Shown here: positions 1 to 11,322 of the stretch, piece by piece
Layout of the letters: the number at the start of each line of letters is the position of its first letter
Position numbering within the stretch: position 1 is the stretch's first letter
Assembly (NCBI GenBank): GCA_050084515.1
Contig: CM114274.1
Location: forward strand, 24,676,001 to 24,740,000
Length of the DNA stretch: 64,000 bases
Direction of reading: 5' to 3'
Source of the DNA: Blasia pusilla
Lineage: Eukaryota; Marchantiophyta; Marchantiopsida; Blasiales
Notes under the pieces: model-generated
Database searches by the model: none
Seen by the model: only the letters and a program-made list of their open reading frames with translations
What the model was told of the DNA's origin: nothing
Made by a program: the position numbers and the translations under genes

Positions 1-59
1 GCGAGGCTTTTCGGCTAGCTGCTACGCTATGTGAGCGTGGAGTTGGAGTTCTTGCATCA

Positions 60-600
60 CGTTCAGAGATGATTGCAGAGGAGGTGATGGACCTTCCCTT
101 GGAGCGGATGCTCGGGCCGTCCACGTCAGATTCATGGCAGGCTATGTGGCTGCTAGGATGGCGGAGATGCCTGCTATACCTGTGATAGAGCGTGCCATGG
201 CTTCTCCAGTGTTGTGTTATTGGATAACCAAGGAGAGGTCTTCTAGTTGGTGAGTCCTGGAGGTAGAGCTTTTAGTCCGTAGCGCGTCTTATTGGATCCA
301 AGAGCGCAACCCTTAATGTTGGGGAAAGCATCATTCACAGGATTGGGCTTGACTAGAGCTGATGTGGAGCATTGTCCATTCTAGATATAGACATCCTTGG
401 GTGGAGCGAGTACCACATCGGACAGGGGGTGGTGCTGAGAATTTTCCCGGGACATCCTACAGATGAGTCCGTGGTGCGAGCCCAAGTGATGTGATTGATG
501 TAGAGTCCTACGACGTTTTGGTTGGTGGAGCAGTGTTATACCCAATGGGGTTTTCCCTTGGATTATTGGGAGGAGTCAATGTCCTACAGACCAAGATGGT
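60..600 (+). pseudogene. Retropepsin (aspartic protease) remnant, copy A
   Basis: By comparison with copy C (55434-55976) this stretch encodes the protease part of the polyprotein. The LLDSGA active-site motif of copy C is reduced here to a decayed version near 290-310, and the later VLVGGAVLYP segment (near 518-545) is still readable. The frame is broken by stops and short indels, so no long ORF survives. The product would have cleaved the Gag-Pol polyprotein. Identification rests on collinearity with the better copy. Confidence 0.7.
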
Positions 601-650
601 AGTAAGGTAATGGGCGCCTTAGCTCATTACCCGTTTGATTCACGAGTGTA

Positions 651-2935
651 GTGATCAAGCAATGGCCAAGAGAGATGGCAACCTTAAAAGCATTTAGCAG
701 TGCCATCACTTGGCCTAGTGATTTGATTGAGGGACATGTCCATGCAGAGGATATTCCCATTCTTGACATTTCTATACAGAGGAGTGTCATGGTAGCCGCA
801 TCAATCCGTGGAGAAGAGGTGCCGCTTTGGGGCTTGATTGAGGAGCTTTGACGCTTAGCCACTGAGCATGTGCAAACCGAGTGGAGCAAGACGTTTGCAC
901 TAGAGTGTGACGGGTCAGAGGAACCTCAAGTAGGCAAGAGTGCAGCTATGATCCCTTTGGACACCACCTCAATTGTGTGGTGCATCCCCGAGAAGGGTAT
1001 TCGGGTGTTGGATCTCTTTGGAGGGATCAGCACTGGGTTAGCTGCTATTTTGCACGTTGGAATGCGCGTGCAAAAGTACTTGTATGTGGAGATTGATGAT
1101 GTTTCGAGGCGCGCTTCACTTCACCATGTGGCACTATTATGCCTCCGTTTTCCCGACTTGTTGTCTGTGTCCACCATTCAAGGTTACCAGAGTTCTCTAC
1201 CGAGGGACATTTCATTGTTGGGGGCGTAGGACTTCGAGCGAGTAGGGACCATAGATAAGTTGGCCGTGTTAGGACCAATCGAGTGTTGGACGAGGTAGCG
1301 GGTTAGCTGACACTCGGTCCAAATTGTTGCGACCCTCATAACCAAACAACACCAAATAGGCGCCAAGCGGAACATCAGAACTCAAAGGAACTCACGCTGC
1401 GAGGTTTGCGCTTTGGAGAGGCGTTTGGAAGAGTCTCTTGGAAAAGTCTAAGAGACGAAACGCGGAATAGAGTTGTGCGTTTCATGCATTAGTGGTTGCG
1501 ACCAGGAAACCTAGACCAAACGTGAGCCAAGACTTGAGATGAGTTCAGTCGTGGGAGGTTGGTTGCCAAAGAGGTGAGAACCAGTTTGGAACACGACTAG
1601 CATTTGGGAGAATCTGACTGTGTTTAGGACCATAACGTTGAGCTCCAAGATGCTTTTGGGACAAGTAAGGGTGCGTTAGAAAGCTGATCTTGAGATGCTT
1701 CCAACGCACCAAATATTTTAGCAAATGCATAAGTACAGGCTGAGATATTGGCCAAAAACAATTGAGAGAGCAATCGGGTTGAGGGCCAATTGGAGAGGCC
1801 CGGGTGTTCTTCCCTAAATGTAGGGGGCCCCCGGAGATCCCCAGAAGTACTAGTAAGGGAGGACCTTCTCCGAGATGTCTCAGGAAACGAATTCCCACTT
1901 TGGGCGCCAAACGGCGTTTCAGAGGCACGGGATGGAACGGGAGTTTGGCGCGGAAACCCAAAACCCAAACCTGATCCAAGGGAGTGGACTTTGTATGCCA
2001 CACTTGGATCCCAACCCGAGATTCACTTCGTGCGAGTCTTGGTGAGGAACTCATTGGATGTCCATTGGACAGTTGGAACCGCTAGGCGCGAAACGCCGTT
2101 TCAGGTTCTTGAACCGACCAGAAAGTCTGTCCCAAGTCTTCCGAGATTTTCCTGTGTTGGAAACCGCGAAACTAGGAAGGTTGAGCTTGATGAGAGTCCG
2201 AGATGAGAACTTGGAAAGTGATCCCGCTGATTGATCCAAGACCCGACTAACCAAAATGCGTGTTTGGATGCAGATCAGCGTTGAGAGCGTGACCTACTGA
2301 ACGCACGCTTCCGCAATAAACAAGATTAACGTTCAAGGAGAGTAGGCGCACGACAAAGTTGATTTGGGAGATGATGTGGATCTTGCAACATTTACAGGAG
2401 CAACTGCCTCGTTCTCCAACACACATTTTGGAGAATGTGCCAATTTTGGGCGATTTGAGGTCCTGCGTGGTGACGAGTGCACATGAGACAAGCGCATGGA
2501 TCGGCGCGACAGTGTTGTTAGATGCGGCTAGTGTGGGTTCACGAGCACATCGCCCTCGTCTTTGGTGGACCAACTTGGTACCACACGAGGTGTTACGGAG
2601 GGCATATGCAAGAGTGAAGCGCCCCTCCGATTTGTTGGTGGATTCTATATTGGATCCAGGTTGTTGATCACAGGATGTGAGGCTAGCTGATCGACCACCG
2701 TTGACTATGGTCAATAGGATTGGCAAGCCACGGGCAACCTTTCCCACATTGGGGAGTTCTCCTGCTTCCTATGCATTCAAGGAGGCCAGACTCGGCTTGG
2801 TTTGGGATGAGCAAGTACAGAGGTTGGTGGAGCCCAACGCTAATGAGCGAGAGCGAGCGATGGGATTCCCCACACGAGTGACGACAGTACCGTCACTATC
2901 AGAGGCATCACAACGTCATGTCTTGGGTTAGGCAA
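651..2935 (+). pseudogene. C5 cytosine methyltransferase domain remnant, copy A (interrupted by solo LTR)
   Basis: Two separated halves encode a C5 DNA methyltransferase-like domain. The first half (to 1320) has S-adenosylmethionine-binding motif I (VLDLFGG at about 1006-1026) and the WPC of catalytic motif IV near 1261-1269; the next codon is TAG at 1270-1272 where copies B and C have a glutamine. The second half (from 2360) has motif VI ILENV near 2427, an arginine-rich RPRLWWTN segment and a closing ERAMGFP motif. A 1,031-bp LTR sits exactly between them (1325-2355). In the family, motif IV cysteine attacks cytosine C6 and the ENV glutamate assists. The gene is dead here but keeps the ENV glutamate that copy C has lost. 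Confidence 0.8.
1325..2355 (+). mobile_element. Solo LTR (1,031 bp) inserted in the methyltransferase of copy A
   Basis: Aligning copy A with copies B and C shows a clean extra segment here. It begins TGTTGCGACC and ends GCGCACGACA, so it has LTR-type TG...CA ends. It is flanked by AAAT (1321-1324) and AAGT (2356-2359), a 4-bp target duplication with one change; removing the segment and one duplicate restores the reading seen in copies B and C. No coding frame is recognised inside. The last ten bases equal the 3' terminus of the surrounding methyltransferase element, although the body is unrelated by eye. I infer a solo LTR left by recombination of a related gypsy element. Confidence 0.75.
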
Positions 2936-3257
2936 TGGACCTGAATTTCTTGAGATGGATTTTCAGATCACAGATCATGACAGATCACATATGTTGCATT
3001 GGTGAGCCCCATGCCTACCAATGCAATTGAGGCAGCGGCTGGGGGCGAGACCCGAGGAGATCGACACACAAAGGATGATTGGGAGAGACACCTTTGGACT
3101 TCTTGGGATGTTTTGCAGGTACACCAGGAGATGATAGCCACAGCATCGAGTGTGGTTCTGGGTACTGCGCGTGGAGATGAGAGTTCTATTTTCCGAGATA
3201 GGGTTGCACCATAGCAACCACCAACACCCACGCCGGAGAATCCTACCGTAGTCACGA

Positions 3258-4720
3258 TGGAGACTTGGGAGCCAAATATGGGCCCTAAGTTGACAAGAGG
3301 AGAGCGGCGCCGAATACACTAGTTCCTTAGGAGTTATAGGAGCTATTTTGCATTTAGTATGCATGATTTGGGTACGTTGAAGGGTCCAGGGATCTGCATT
3401 GAGTTGTTGAGTGACACGGGGATCTTTCGACGACACTACAGGTACAGTGACATGGAGAGGGCTCTGATTCAAAGGAGGAGCCAAGACTTGGTTGGAGCAG
3501 GACCAGTGGAGATGTTGCATGGAGAGTGTGCATTTGCCACTATCATGCCCGCCAAGAAGGATGTGCATGGCAAGTGGACAGATAGGCGAATGAGTGGAGA
3601 TTACCGACCTATCAATCGGTAGAGGAAGTGCGATAGGTATACCATGCCCACTCCCGAGGAGATCTTTGATGCGATTGGGCATGCAAAGATCTTCAATTCA
3701 TTGGATTTGCAAGCCAGATACCATTAGCTGCCTGTCAGATTGGAGGATAGGTAGAAGACGGCATTTTGGGGCATCGATCCTCACCGGAAGCATTGTTTAA
3801 ACTAGTGGCGGTTCTTACCATTCAGGTTAAAGAACGCCCGGGCTGAGTTTTAGAAGGTCATGGATAGGATCTTGGTAGATCTGGATTTTGCTAGGTGTTA
3901 TATTGATGACATTGTAGTCTTTAGCACCACGGTTGAGGAGCATGAGCGACATGTAGAGGAGGTGTACCGACAATTGCAGTTACATGGCCTGAAGCTACTT
4001 CCAGGCAAGTGCAAGTTCTTCTACGACCAGATTGAGTACTCGGGTCATACGATATACCCTGGGGGCCTTGGTGTGCAATAGAGGAAGGTAGAGGCTATTT
4101 CATGCATTCCACGCCCTACAGATGTGAGTCGAGTTCATGCATTCATGGGATTGGCAAACTTCTATCGACGATACGTCAAGAGTTTCAGTTTGATTGCAAA
4201 GCCGCTAACCTTGATGATCAAGGTGGATCAGGAGTGGCACTGGGGGGATGAGCAAGAGAGAGCATTTCAGATGCTCAAGGATAGATTCATGTCCGTGCCC
4301 ATATTGACGAGACCGATCAGGGGGTGTCCTTTCCAATTGCATACCGATTGGAGCATGTTGGGGCTTGGAGCAGTGCTCACCTAGCATGAGGATGATGGTA
4401 GAGAGTTTGTGGTGGCTTAGGCTAGTGGCTCAAACAACATTGCAAAGGCGAAGTATAGTTCGTATGAGGGTGAGTGCTTGGCTGCAGTGTGGGCTATCGC
4501 ACATTTTAGATGTTATCTATTCGGCAATCCATCATTACTGATCATCAGCCACTTAAGTGGTTGATGGAGTCCGACAAGCTTACAGGGAAGCTTGCGAGCT
4601 AGGCTCTTTTGTTGCAGGAGTATGACTTCCAAGTGGTGCATAGACTTGGGATGCTCAATCAGGATGCAAATGGTTTGAGCAGTAATCCATGCCCTAGTCG
4701 GCGAGATGCGATTGGAGCTC
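3258..4720 (+). pseudogene. Reverse transcriptase / RNase H remnant, copy A
   Basis: Collinear with the 470-residue ORF of copy C. Recognisable parts are METWEP at the start, the finger region with MPAKKDVHGK (about 3547), the YIDDIV catalytic box (about 3899), the NFYRRYVK connection region (about 4159) and RNase H segments HTDWSMLGLG and YSSYEGECLAAVWAI. Several codons that are CAG in copies B or C are TAG here (3725, 3752, 3803, 3851, 4079, 4382). The catalytic aspartates of motif C are still encoded, but the frame is closed many times, so no enzyme can be made. Confidence 0.9.
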
Positions 4721-4919
4721 GTTGGCATGATGAGAGTGATGAGGAGTTGGTGCAAGGATGGCATGCGTCAGCCTATTTTGGCTTGTTGGCTATGGAAAGC
4801 CAGATTGCTAAGATTTCAATGGCGAGGTCTGATGGAGACTCCTTAGATCCAGAGGCCGGTAAGGAGACGCTCACCGGTGGCCGAGACATTCACGACGATG
4901 GAGTGGTCAGTCCAAATGA

Positions 4920-5550
4920 AAAGTGTGTGATCAAGTCCGAGCATCGTTCAATGCCCCAACTCCACACTTGCATCCACTTCCGATCATGGGTTTAGGTTAT
5001 AGATGGAGTTTGGATTTTTCAAGATCTTTGCCTTTGACGGAGTACCATAGTCGTTATGTGAAGGTGATGGTTGAGCACTTCTCAAAGTGGATAGAGTTGG
5101 TTGCATTGCGTGACAAATCGAGTGAGGGAGTAGCGTATGCCTTCCTAGATCGAGTGCTGAGTCATTACGGCGTACCATCTCAGGTGTTGACAGACCAAGG
5201 TACAGAGTTCGGCGGGGAGTTGCGGGCCTTGTGTAATCAAGCACTGATCAACCACCGCGAGATCATCCTCAGGCGGATGGACTAGCGGAGCGGGTTGTGC
5301 AGACAGTGAAGAGAGGACTCCGCAAGTATGGCTTGCAGAGAGGTTACCTAGGAGATTGGGACCTTCAATTACCTGCGGCCATTAGTCCAGATATTGGTGA
5401 GGTGTTGAATCTTGATGACCCTAATATATGGATGCGAGGATGTTCTCAGAGGACTAAGTTGTTTCGAAGAGGGATGCCCATGGAGTTTGAGAACTTGGCG
5501 ATTGCGCAACATCGGGCTACGTTGAGGTATGCGACTTTTTCACGGAGGTA
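4920..5550 (+). pseudogene. Integrase remnant, copy A
   Basis: Encodes part of a DDE integrase core: WSLDF (first Asp), VLTDQGTEF (second Asp) and, after a frameshift near 5260, GLAERVVQ (Glu). This copy therefore keeps all three catalytic residues, two of which are mutated in copy C. The N-terminal HHCC zinc finger has been deleted (the sequence jumps near 4910 to the CDRVRASF equivalent) and a second deletion near 5385 removes the segment following the core. The family inserts retroelement cDNA into host DNA; this copy is non-functional. Confidence 0.85.
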
Positions 5551-5559
5551 GTTATCGGC

Positions 5560-5948
5560 CTACTATTTGGAGGTTTCATCAAGGAGACTATGTCTACTTG
5601 CAGTAGACAGCACCCACGACGTTGGATGTGACTGTAGGGCGTACCATCTTGAGAGTGCGTGAGATTTTGCCATCCGGTGTTCTCTTATTGGAGGGACGCG
5701 ATGGTATGGTTTGGAAGGACTAGGTGCGTAAACTGGTGCCATATCATCTTCCAAAAATTGACGGTATAGTTGATCCGAGCTTAGCCATTGTTCCAGCAGG
5801 CTTGCTGTGTATGTTGTGTAGTTCCACCCATGGTGCATCCACTATGCTAGTTTGTGATGGATGTTCGAGAGGATGGCATATGGCATGTTTGACGCCACCT
5901 CTCACTAGGGTTCTTCAGGGACGATGGATGTGTCCCAGATGTACATAA
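5560..5948 (+). pseudogene. Pol C-terminal region with PHD finger, copy A
   Basis: The end of the polyprotein. A GDYVYLQ-type stretch like those after gypsy integrases, here with CAG changed to TAG, leads into a PHD zinc finger at about 5795-5946. The C4HC3 ligands are all present: CMLC, CDGC, the WH histidine, MAC and a final CPRC just before the TAA stop. PHD fingers usually read the histone H3 tail. The finger is intact here although the rest of the element is wrecked. Upstream stops mean it could only be expressed as a fragment. Confidence 0.85.
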
Positions 5949-6120
5949 AGTAGGTAGTTCTACATTTCGACTTGTGTTTGTGACATGGATGACAAGAAGG
6001 CGACTAACGATGGGGCCACATGAGCACTCGGCCTTCTTGCTCTTAGAGTCCGAGAGATGTATGTCATGATAGGTAGGGATAGATGGCTATATGGAGTTAG
6101 AGGGACCTAACCACCAACTA

Positions 6121-6220
6121 GGGGGGCGATTGGAGACATTTTAGCATGGGATTGTGTGTGTTTGTGTGTGTGTTCAGTGACAACGTTGTATGTTGTGTAG
6201 CGATGTGTGTGCGCATGACA
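6121..6220 (+). repeat. Polypurine tract and terminal block X of copy A
   Basis: A purine run (AGGGGGGCGA) is followed directly by block X, which starts TTGGAGA and ends GCGCATGACA. The same tract plus X closes copies B and C. This X is about 35 bp shorter than the next X because a segment after its first bases is missing. It contains a GT-rich microsatellite. A PPT directly before X marks X as the start of the 3' terminal repeat region in gypsy terms. Confidence 0.8.
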
Positions 6221-6222
6221 AC

Positions 6223-6571
6223 TATCACGTCTCTTAGGATAGATCGGTCAGATCTAGTAGAGCGCCTTCGTGAGTAGTGGAGGACAGGCTCAGTAAGTCA
6301 GGGTTGACCTGCTGAGGCCCCAAGAAACTTGAGAGAGCAGGTTTTTCCTTCGGTTTGGCTCATTTGGAGCCATATTGAGTAACTTACTATTTTAAGTAAG
6401 TACCATTTTGACTATATAATCGATTTTCTATTTTTGGTAAGATTGGAGATATTTTGGTTCTTCTTGTCTCGTTGTTTGGATGCCATGAGTTAGCATGGGA
6501 TCGTGCGTGTTTGTGTGTGTGTGTTCGGTGACAACGATGTATGTTGTATAGGGATGTGTATGCGCACGACA
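6223..6571 (+). repeat. Y+X terminal derivative (349 bp) behind copy A
   Basis: Block Y (from TATCACGTC at 6223 to GGTAAG at about 6442), otherwise found only at the 5' end of these elements, is joined directly to a complete block X ending GCGCACGACA at 6571. A TATA-like TATATAA lies at 6413-6419. With the X before it the order at this locus is pol-X-Y-X. It could be a solo LTR, an internally deleted element next to copy A, or part of a split-repeat end. Immediately right of it is the interior of a different gypsy element. Confidence 0.75.
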
Positions 6572-7058
6572 TGGATCCCCAAATACTTGCGACCTAAATA
6601 TGGAGAGCAGAGGCCCCTACGTCAGATCATGGGACCCGCAGCATTCACCCCACCTATTGTGGGGCAGCCGATCATTAGGCAAACAACTGCCCCAACCCAA
6701 AGAGACCAGTGGGGTTGAATCCCCTATGTGGTAATCACAAGAAGGGGGAAGACACTACGGTGGAGTGTCCAAAACCTCAAGTGCCACGGCTTTTGGTCAA
6801 ATACGTCACCACCCCACCGGCATCCACCGAAACCAAGAATGTTGTTAATGTGCAGCTAGTGCGTATGGAAGAAGTCACCTCACCAAGGATGGCAAGGAAG
6901 GTGACAATTAAGGAAGGATACCCTGCAACAAAGATCGACAAAGAGTCCTCAGATTGGCCCAAGGACCTTCTCAACGAGGTCTTCGCAGTAGAAACTAGAT
7001 CTAAGTCTAAGAAGAAAACTGTGAGAGCAAAGACCCTAGAGTCTTCATCTTGTTGAAG
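6572..7058 (+). pseudogene. Gag C-terminal / nucleocapsid remnant, second gypsy element
   Basis: Starts inside a reading frame (PKYLRPKYGEQRP near 6575) rich in proline and glutamine, shifts frame near 6715, then reads CGNHKKGEDTTVEC, a degenerate zinc knuckle with one cysteine missing. A lysine-rich tail runs to the TGA at 7054-7056. It corresponds to the RNA-binding end of Gag. No start is available because the 5' part was cut off by the neighbouring insertion. Confidence 0.6.
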
Positions 7059-7428
7059 TGTTTCGGCTACGAAGAAAGCGGTTGAGACGTACCGAGCGAG
7101 AAAAGCATTTTCTGAAAGGTGGTGAGGACCCAGGTTTTGATCGTAATCACCCAAAGTACTTCCATGTGGGAGTAGAGGAGCAGGTTCGTAACCAAGTTCA
7201 AGAAGAACAAGCAAGGGGAGTCCTCGTGCCTGGACCCTTACACAAGCACAAAGAAGTTAAAATGGAGACCTCGGTGGCTTCCCCGTTGGTGATGGAAGCT
7301 TACGATTTGCTAAAGGATTTGGCTGCCAGCCCAGAAAATATATCCTTATTGCAATTACTTATGGATAATCCCATTTATCCATATGGAAGGTTGGACCTCA
7401 AAAGAAGGCAGGAGCAAGGAAGCTCCGA

Positions 7429-7797
7429 GTGGTGGATCTGTTCCACATAGACGTTGAAGACCTTGGTGCGCCGGAAGTAGAGGTTGAAATTGAAGGGCAT
7501 ACCATCAAGAAGGTTCCTATAAATTCCGGAAGTGGGATCAACATCATGACAGAGCAAACCGCGCAGGCTTTGGGTTACACTAAGTATGAACCCATCGATA
7601 AGTATTTACGTTTTGCGGATCAGTCTCGTAAGTGGCCCTTGGGGCAGCTTACCCATATACCTACTATGATAGGAGGGGTGTTATTTCTATTGGACTATCT
7701 CGTCCTTCAGCCTTTGACAATCACAAGTTACCCCTTACTCATTGGAAGGCCGTGGTTGTATGGGGCTAAGGTCAATACAGATTGGAAAAGATGAAGA
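7429..7797 (+). pseudogene. Aspartic protease remnant, second gypsy element
   Basis: A 121-residue frame with a retropepsin pattern. The active-site motif reads INSGSGINIM (about residue 26) instead of the usual DSGSG, so the catalytic aspartate has become asparagine. A later LLIGRPWLYG segment fits the conserved end of gypsy proteases. The loss of the aspartate means no activity even if translated. It lies between the gag remnant and the RT, as expected for gag-pol order. Confidence 0.75.
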
Positions 7798-8089
7798 TCT
7801 ACTTTCCAAGCGCCATCAAGTACTTCCAAGAAGTTGGTGAAGTTGTCTTGGAAGTATCGGCTGTCTCAAGGAGAGACACCTACCACGAATGAGGGGTATA
7901 CCTCGAATCAAGACCGGGTTGTTGACAAAGAGTCCTCATCCTATGTGTGCTATCTAGAGTGCTATAAGATAGATGAAGAATTTCTATAATCAAGAGCGAA
8001 GCAAGTCCTGTCCAGGGGAGGAGCCACCTGGGCTCACTACCTAGCAGTTCATAGAGAAGATAGTGTAGGAGAAGGACTACCAAGAAGTC

Positions 8090-9470
8090 TTGATGAGCAA
8101 TACTAAAGCCTTGCGTCTTTCTACAGACTTGTCTTCATCTGAACTTTTACTACATAAAACTTTGCTTTCAAAGTACCGGGATGTGTTTGCCTACACCATG
8201 GATGATATGAAAGGAGTACCAGCCAAATATGGGGAGCATAGAATTGATCTGAAGTCCGGGCCAATCCCTGTGCAAATGCGGCAGTATAGATTGAATCCAA
8301 AGTATACCTTAATGGTCAAAGATGAAATTGATCAAAGGTTGGAAGCAGGAGTCATTTATCTGGTACTTAGTAGTGAGTGGGTATCCCCCATAGTCATCGT
8401 TCCGAAGAAGTAGACGGGTAAGATCAAGGTATGTCAAGACTATAGGAAGTTGAATGCGGCCACCCTGAATGATCATCACCCCTTGCCCTTTAGTGATACT
8501 ATCTTAGATAAAGTGGCTGGTCATGAACGCTATAACTTCTTGGACGGATATTCCAGTTACAATCAAGTGTCCATAAGAGAAAAGGACCCGGCCTTGACTA
8601 CTTTCACCACGGATTGGGGTACTTTTGCTTATCGAGTGATGACTTTTGGCATGTGCAATGCCCCAACTACTTTTCAAAGAATGATGACCTCTATCTTTCA
8701 GGAGTACTTGCGAAGATTCATAGAAATCTTCCTGGATGAATTTTGCGTCTTCAGCTTGGCCATCGACCATTTTGCAGAAGCTAGAGCTCACCTTGGCTCA
8801 TTGCCGAGAGATGCAATTGTCTTTGCACCTGGAGAATTCTTACATTGCAATGAAGCAGGGGATCCTATTGGGCCATCGGGTGTCTTTCCGCGGTATCAAA
8901 GTGGATAAGGCTAAAGTGGAGATAATTTCAGAGTTGGAAGCTCCCACGAATATTCGTGAGCTAAGAGGGTTCTTGGGGCATGGCGGGTACTATCGCCAAT
9001 TCATTAAAGATAACGCACGAAAGGTGAAGCCTTTAACTACCCAACTGACGAAGACTGAGGAGGAGTGGGAGTGGATTCAAGCATGTCAGACGACATTCGA
9101 GGAGTTGAAGCAGGCGCTAATGACAGCTCCTGTGCTTTGTCCTCCAAATTGGACGAAGAAATTCCAGGTGTATGTGGACACCTCTTCGTTTGCGATTGGC
9201 GATTAGGTCAGTAAGATGAGAAGAAGAAGGATTACCCTATCTATTATGCAGGTCGAAAACTCTCAATGGCGGAGCAAAAGTACACTACTACAGAGAGGGA
9301 GGCCTTGGGAATGGTCTTTGCCTAGAAGTTCCGACATTACTTGCTGGGGTACCCATTTCTTTTTCATGTCGATCATTTTGCGCTTCATGCCTTGGTGGTC
9401 AAAGCAGATTTGTCAGGCTGGATTGCCTAGTGGATTCTCTTGCTACAAGAGTTTAAATTTGACGTGGTAA
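8090..9470 (+). pseudogene. Reverse transcriptase / RNase H remnant, second gypsy element
   Basis: Two overlapping frames make one RT. The first (8090-8413) covers the fingers and ends with a TAG after IVPKK. The second (8450-8908) has FLDGYSSYNQV (motif A, catalytic Asp), MTFGMCNAPTTFQRMM and FLDEFCVF, where the usual DD of motif C is DE. A shift near 8780 moves to the frame 8736-9206 with the GILLGHRVSFRGI and GFLGHGGYYRQFIK connection region and the RNase H start. RNase H continues in yet another frame to about 9470. The motif C change and the shifts make it inactive. Confidence 0.85.
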
Positions 9471-9834
9471 CAAGAGTGGGGAAAATCCACACCAATGTGG
9501 ATTTCCTATCATGGTTGAGGATGCCAAAGGCCGATCCCACGAAGACCTTGGAAGATGATTTTCCAAATGAGGAGTTGTTCGTGATAAGCGAAGAGACCTT
9601 GAGAAGATCTTCATACGAGGATATTTTGCGGTTCCTCGTCACTTTCAGATTTCCAGCCCCTATGATAGCAGAAGAACGGGCAGTGTTTTTACATAAGGTA
9701 GGGCCTTATGAGCTTTGCCAGGAGGTGTTATTCAAGATTGGCGCAGACGAGGAATATCGCAGATGCTTGGAGAAAGAGGAAGTACCTCGAGTGATTGCTG
9801 CTATGCACTCTAAGGATGCGGAGGCATTATGCAG

Positions 9835-10735
9835 TTAAGAATATGGTCAAAAAGATCCTGGCCACACGCTATTGGTGGCCCACAACGTATTAGGATGTTA
9901 GGTTCTTTATACAAAAGTGTGATGCTTGTCAAAGAGGAGGAAGGCCCACATCAACCTCCCGCTGGCCTTTGGTACCTATTCTTTCCTTAGCCCCTTTTGA
10001 GAAGTGGGGTATCGATTTCGTAGGACCTATCTCACCTGCCACTCGGCAAACCCGCCGGAAGTATATTTTAATTGCTACGGATTATTGCCCCAAGATGGTG
10101 GAAGAAATTGCTACTTGGAAAGATGGGAAGGAAGACTACCCAATACAATCCCAAAGCTAATGGGTTAACTAAGAAGTCCAATGGGCTTATTTGTAAGATC
10201 TTGAACCACTTGACTATCACCTATTCATATGATTGGGATACCAAGATTCCTGTTGCCCTCTGGGCATACCGAACAGTGGAAAAAGTCACTACCAAGTACA
10301 CACCATTCTATCTGACGTACGGAATACAACCCCTTGTTCTAATTGAATGGGATGTGCCCACCTACCGAATTTTAGAAGAGGAGAGGGACAAAGAAGAGTG
10401 GCTACCACTGCCAAGTGGAACGAAGACCTGGCAACAGTGGAGGAGGCTAGACATCTTGCCCTTGGACATACAAAGACTGTCCAAGCACAAAGGAAGATAC
10501 GCTATGACAAGAACCTGAGACCACAATCAATAAGAGAAGGGGACTTGGTGCTACTTTTTGACAACCGTCGTCTAAAGTTGCCAAGGAAGCTAAAGTTAAA
10601 CTAGATGGGGCCTTACCGGGTTCATGAGATTTTTGAAAATGGTTCTTTACAATTGGAAACGTTGAAAGGATAAGCATGGCCGACAAGGATGAATGGCATG
10701 CATGTGCGAAGATATTATACACTTGCCTGAGGACT
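9835..10735 (+). pseudogene. Integrase remnant, second gypsy element
   Basis: Starts with a Zn-finger-like region (CDACQRGG near 9920), then FEKWGIDFVGP (first catalytic Asp) at about 10000. The core is cut short: the sequence jumps from ATDY to an NPKANGL segment near 10150, removing the second Asp region. The C-terminal part (ALWAYRT, YLTYG near 10260-10330) and a GDLVLLFDNRRLKL tail follow in a shifted frame. It is therefore an internally deleted, dead integrase. Confidence 0.8.
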
Positions 10736-11322
10736 GAGGGTGGGAGTAAAGAACGAAGGCACGGGACCCGACGCTAAACATCTCATACCGGGTGAAGTAA
10801 GGACTCCCAAGACTCGCGAAGACTCCAAAAAGACAAGGGATGGTGGTCTTCTTCTTGGGCCAGGTAAGAGTTACTTGCGGGCCTAGAGGAGAAATTGGAT
10901 TGTGACGCTCTTGTCCAATAGGAGGAGCTTGATGAACAGGGATGCATCACAGCATAACGATTAGGAAGGAACGGCTACAGGTCGTAGATGTTGAGCTCTC
11001 CTCTATTTGCGCAATTCTTTAAGTTGTACTAGGTCTTGTCCAATCCGGGTAGGACCTATTATATAAGTAATTAGCTTGTAAAGCAATGTTACACTCTTTG
11101 GAATATGCATCTACAACACAAAGATCAGGAGTAGATCTTGCGGGGCTTGTACAGGCCCATGTAATCGATTTGATACAATGTTAACACCAGGGGAGGAATC
11201 GTATCTCTCTCCCTTCTTAATTTGGTTGTATTTACAAGCCGGGGAGATTACCCTCGACGAGTCTTCAGAGTGGGTCACGGCTACTCCAATTCAAAAGACC
11301 AAAGCCCACCGAAGCATCTACT
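10736..11322 (+). other. Non-coding stretch between integrase and ORF3
   Basis: No coding frame is recognised. A TATA-like TATATAAG occurs near 11040, and the stretch has the look of an LTR or a promoter for the downstream ORF, but I could not find matching copies or clear TG...CA ends. Confidence 0.3.

Larger units (their letters stand above)
1..6220 (+). mobile_element. Ty3/gypsy-MTase-PHD element, copy A (5' end outside window)
   Basis: This is the 3' two-thirds of a long Ty3/gypsy retrotransposon; it enters the window near the gag/protease boundary. The order of remnants is protease, cytosine methyltransferase, reverse transcriptase, RNase H, integrase, PHD finger, polypurine tract and terminal block X. 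All are collinear with copy C (53092-61061) and clearly homologous by eye. Every long frame is broken, often by TAG where copy B or C has CAG. Compared with copy C it lacks about 290 bp around the integrase HHCC finger (near 4910) and about 105 bp after the integrase core (near 5385). The right end reaches block X (6131-6220) and then joins a second terminal derivative. It is the most decayed of the three copies and cannot be autonomous. Confidence 0.9.

Noticed and set aside
1790-2206. 138-codon plus-strand frame
   Set aside because: Part of the 1,031-bp solo LTR; overlaps frames on the other strand equally well.
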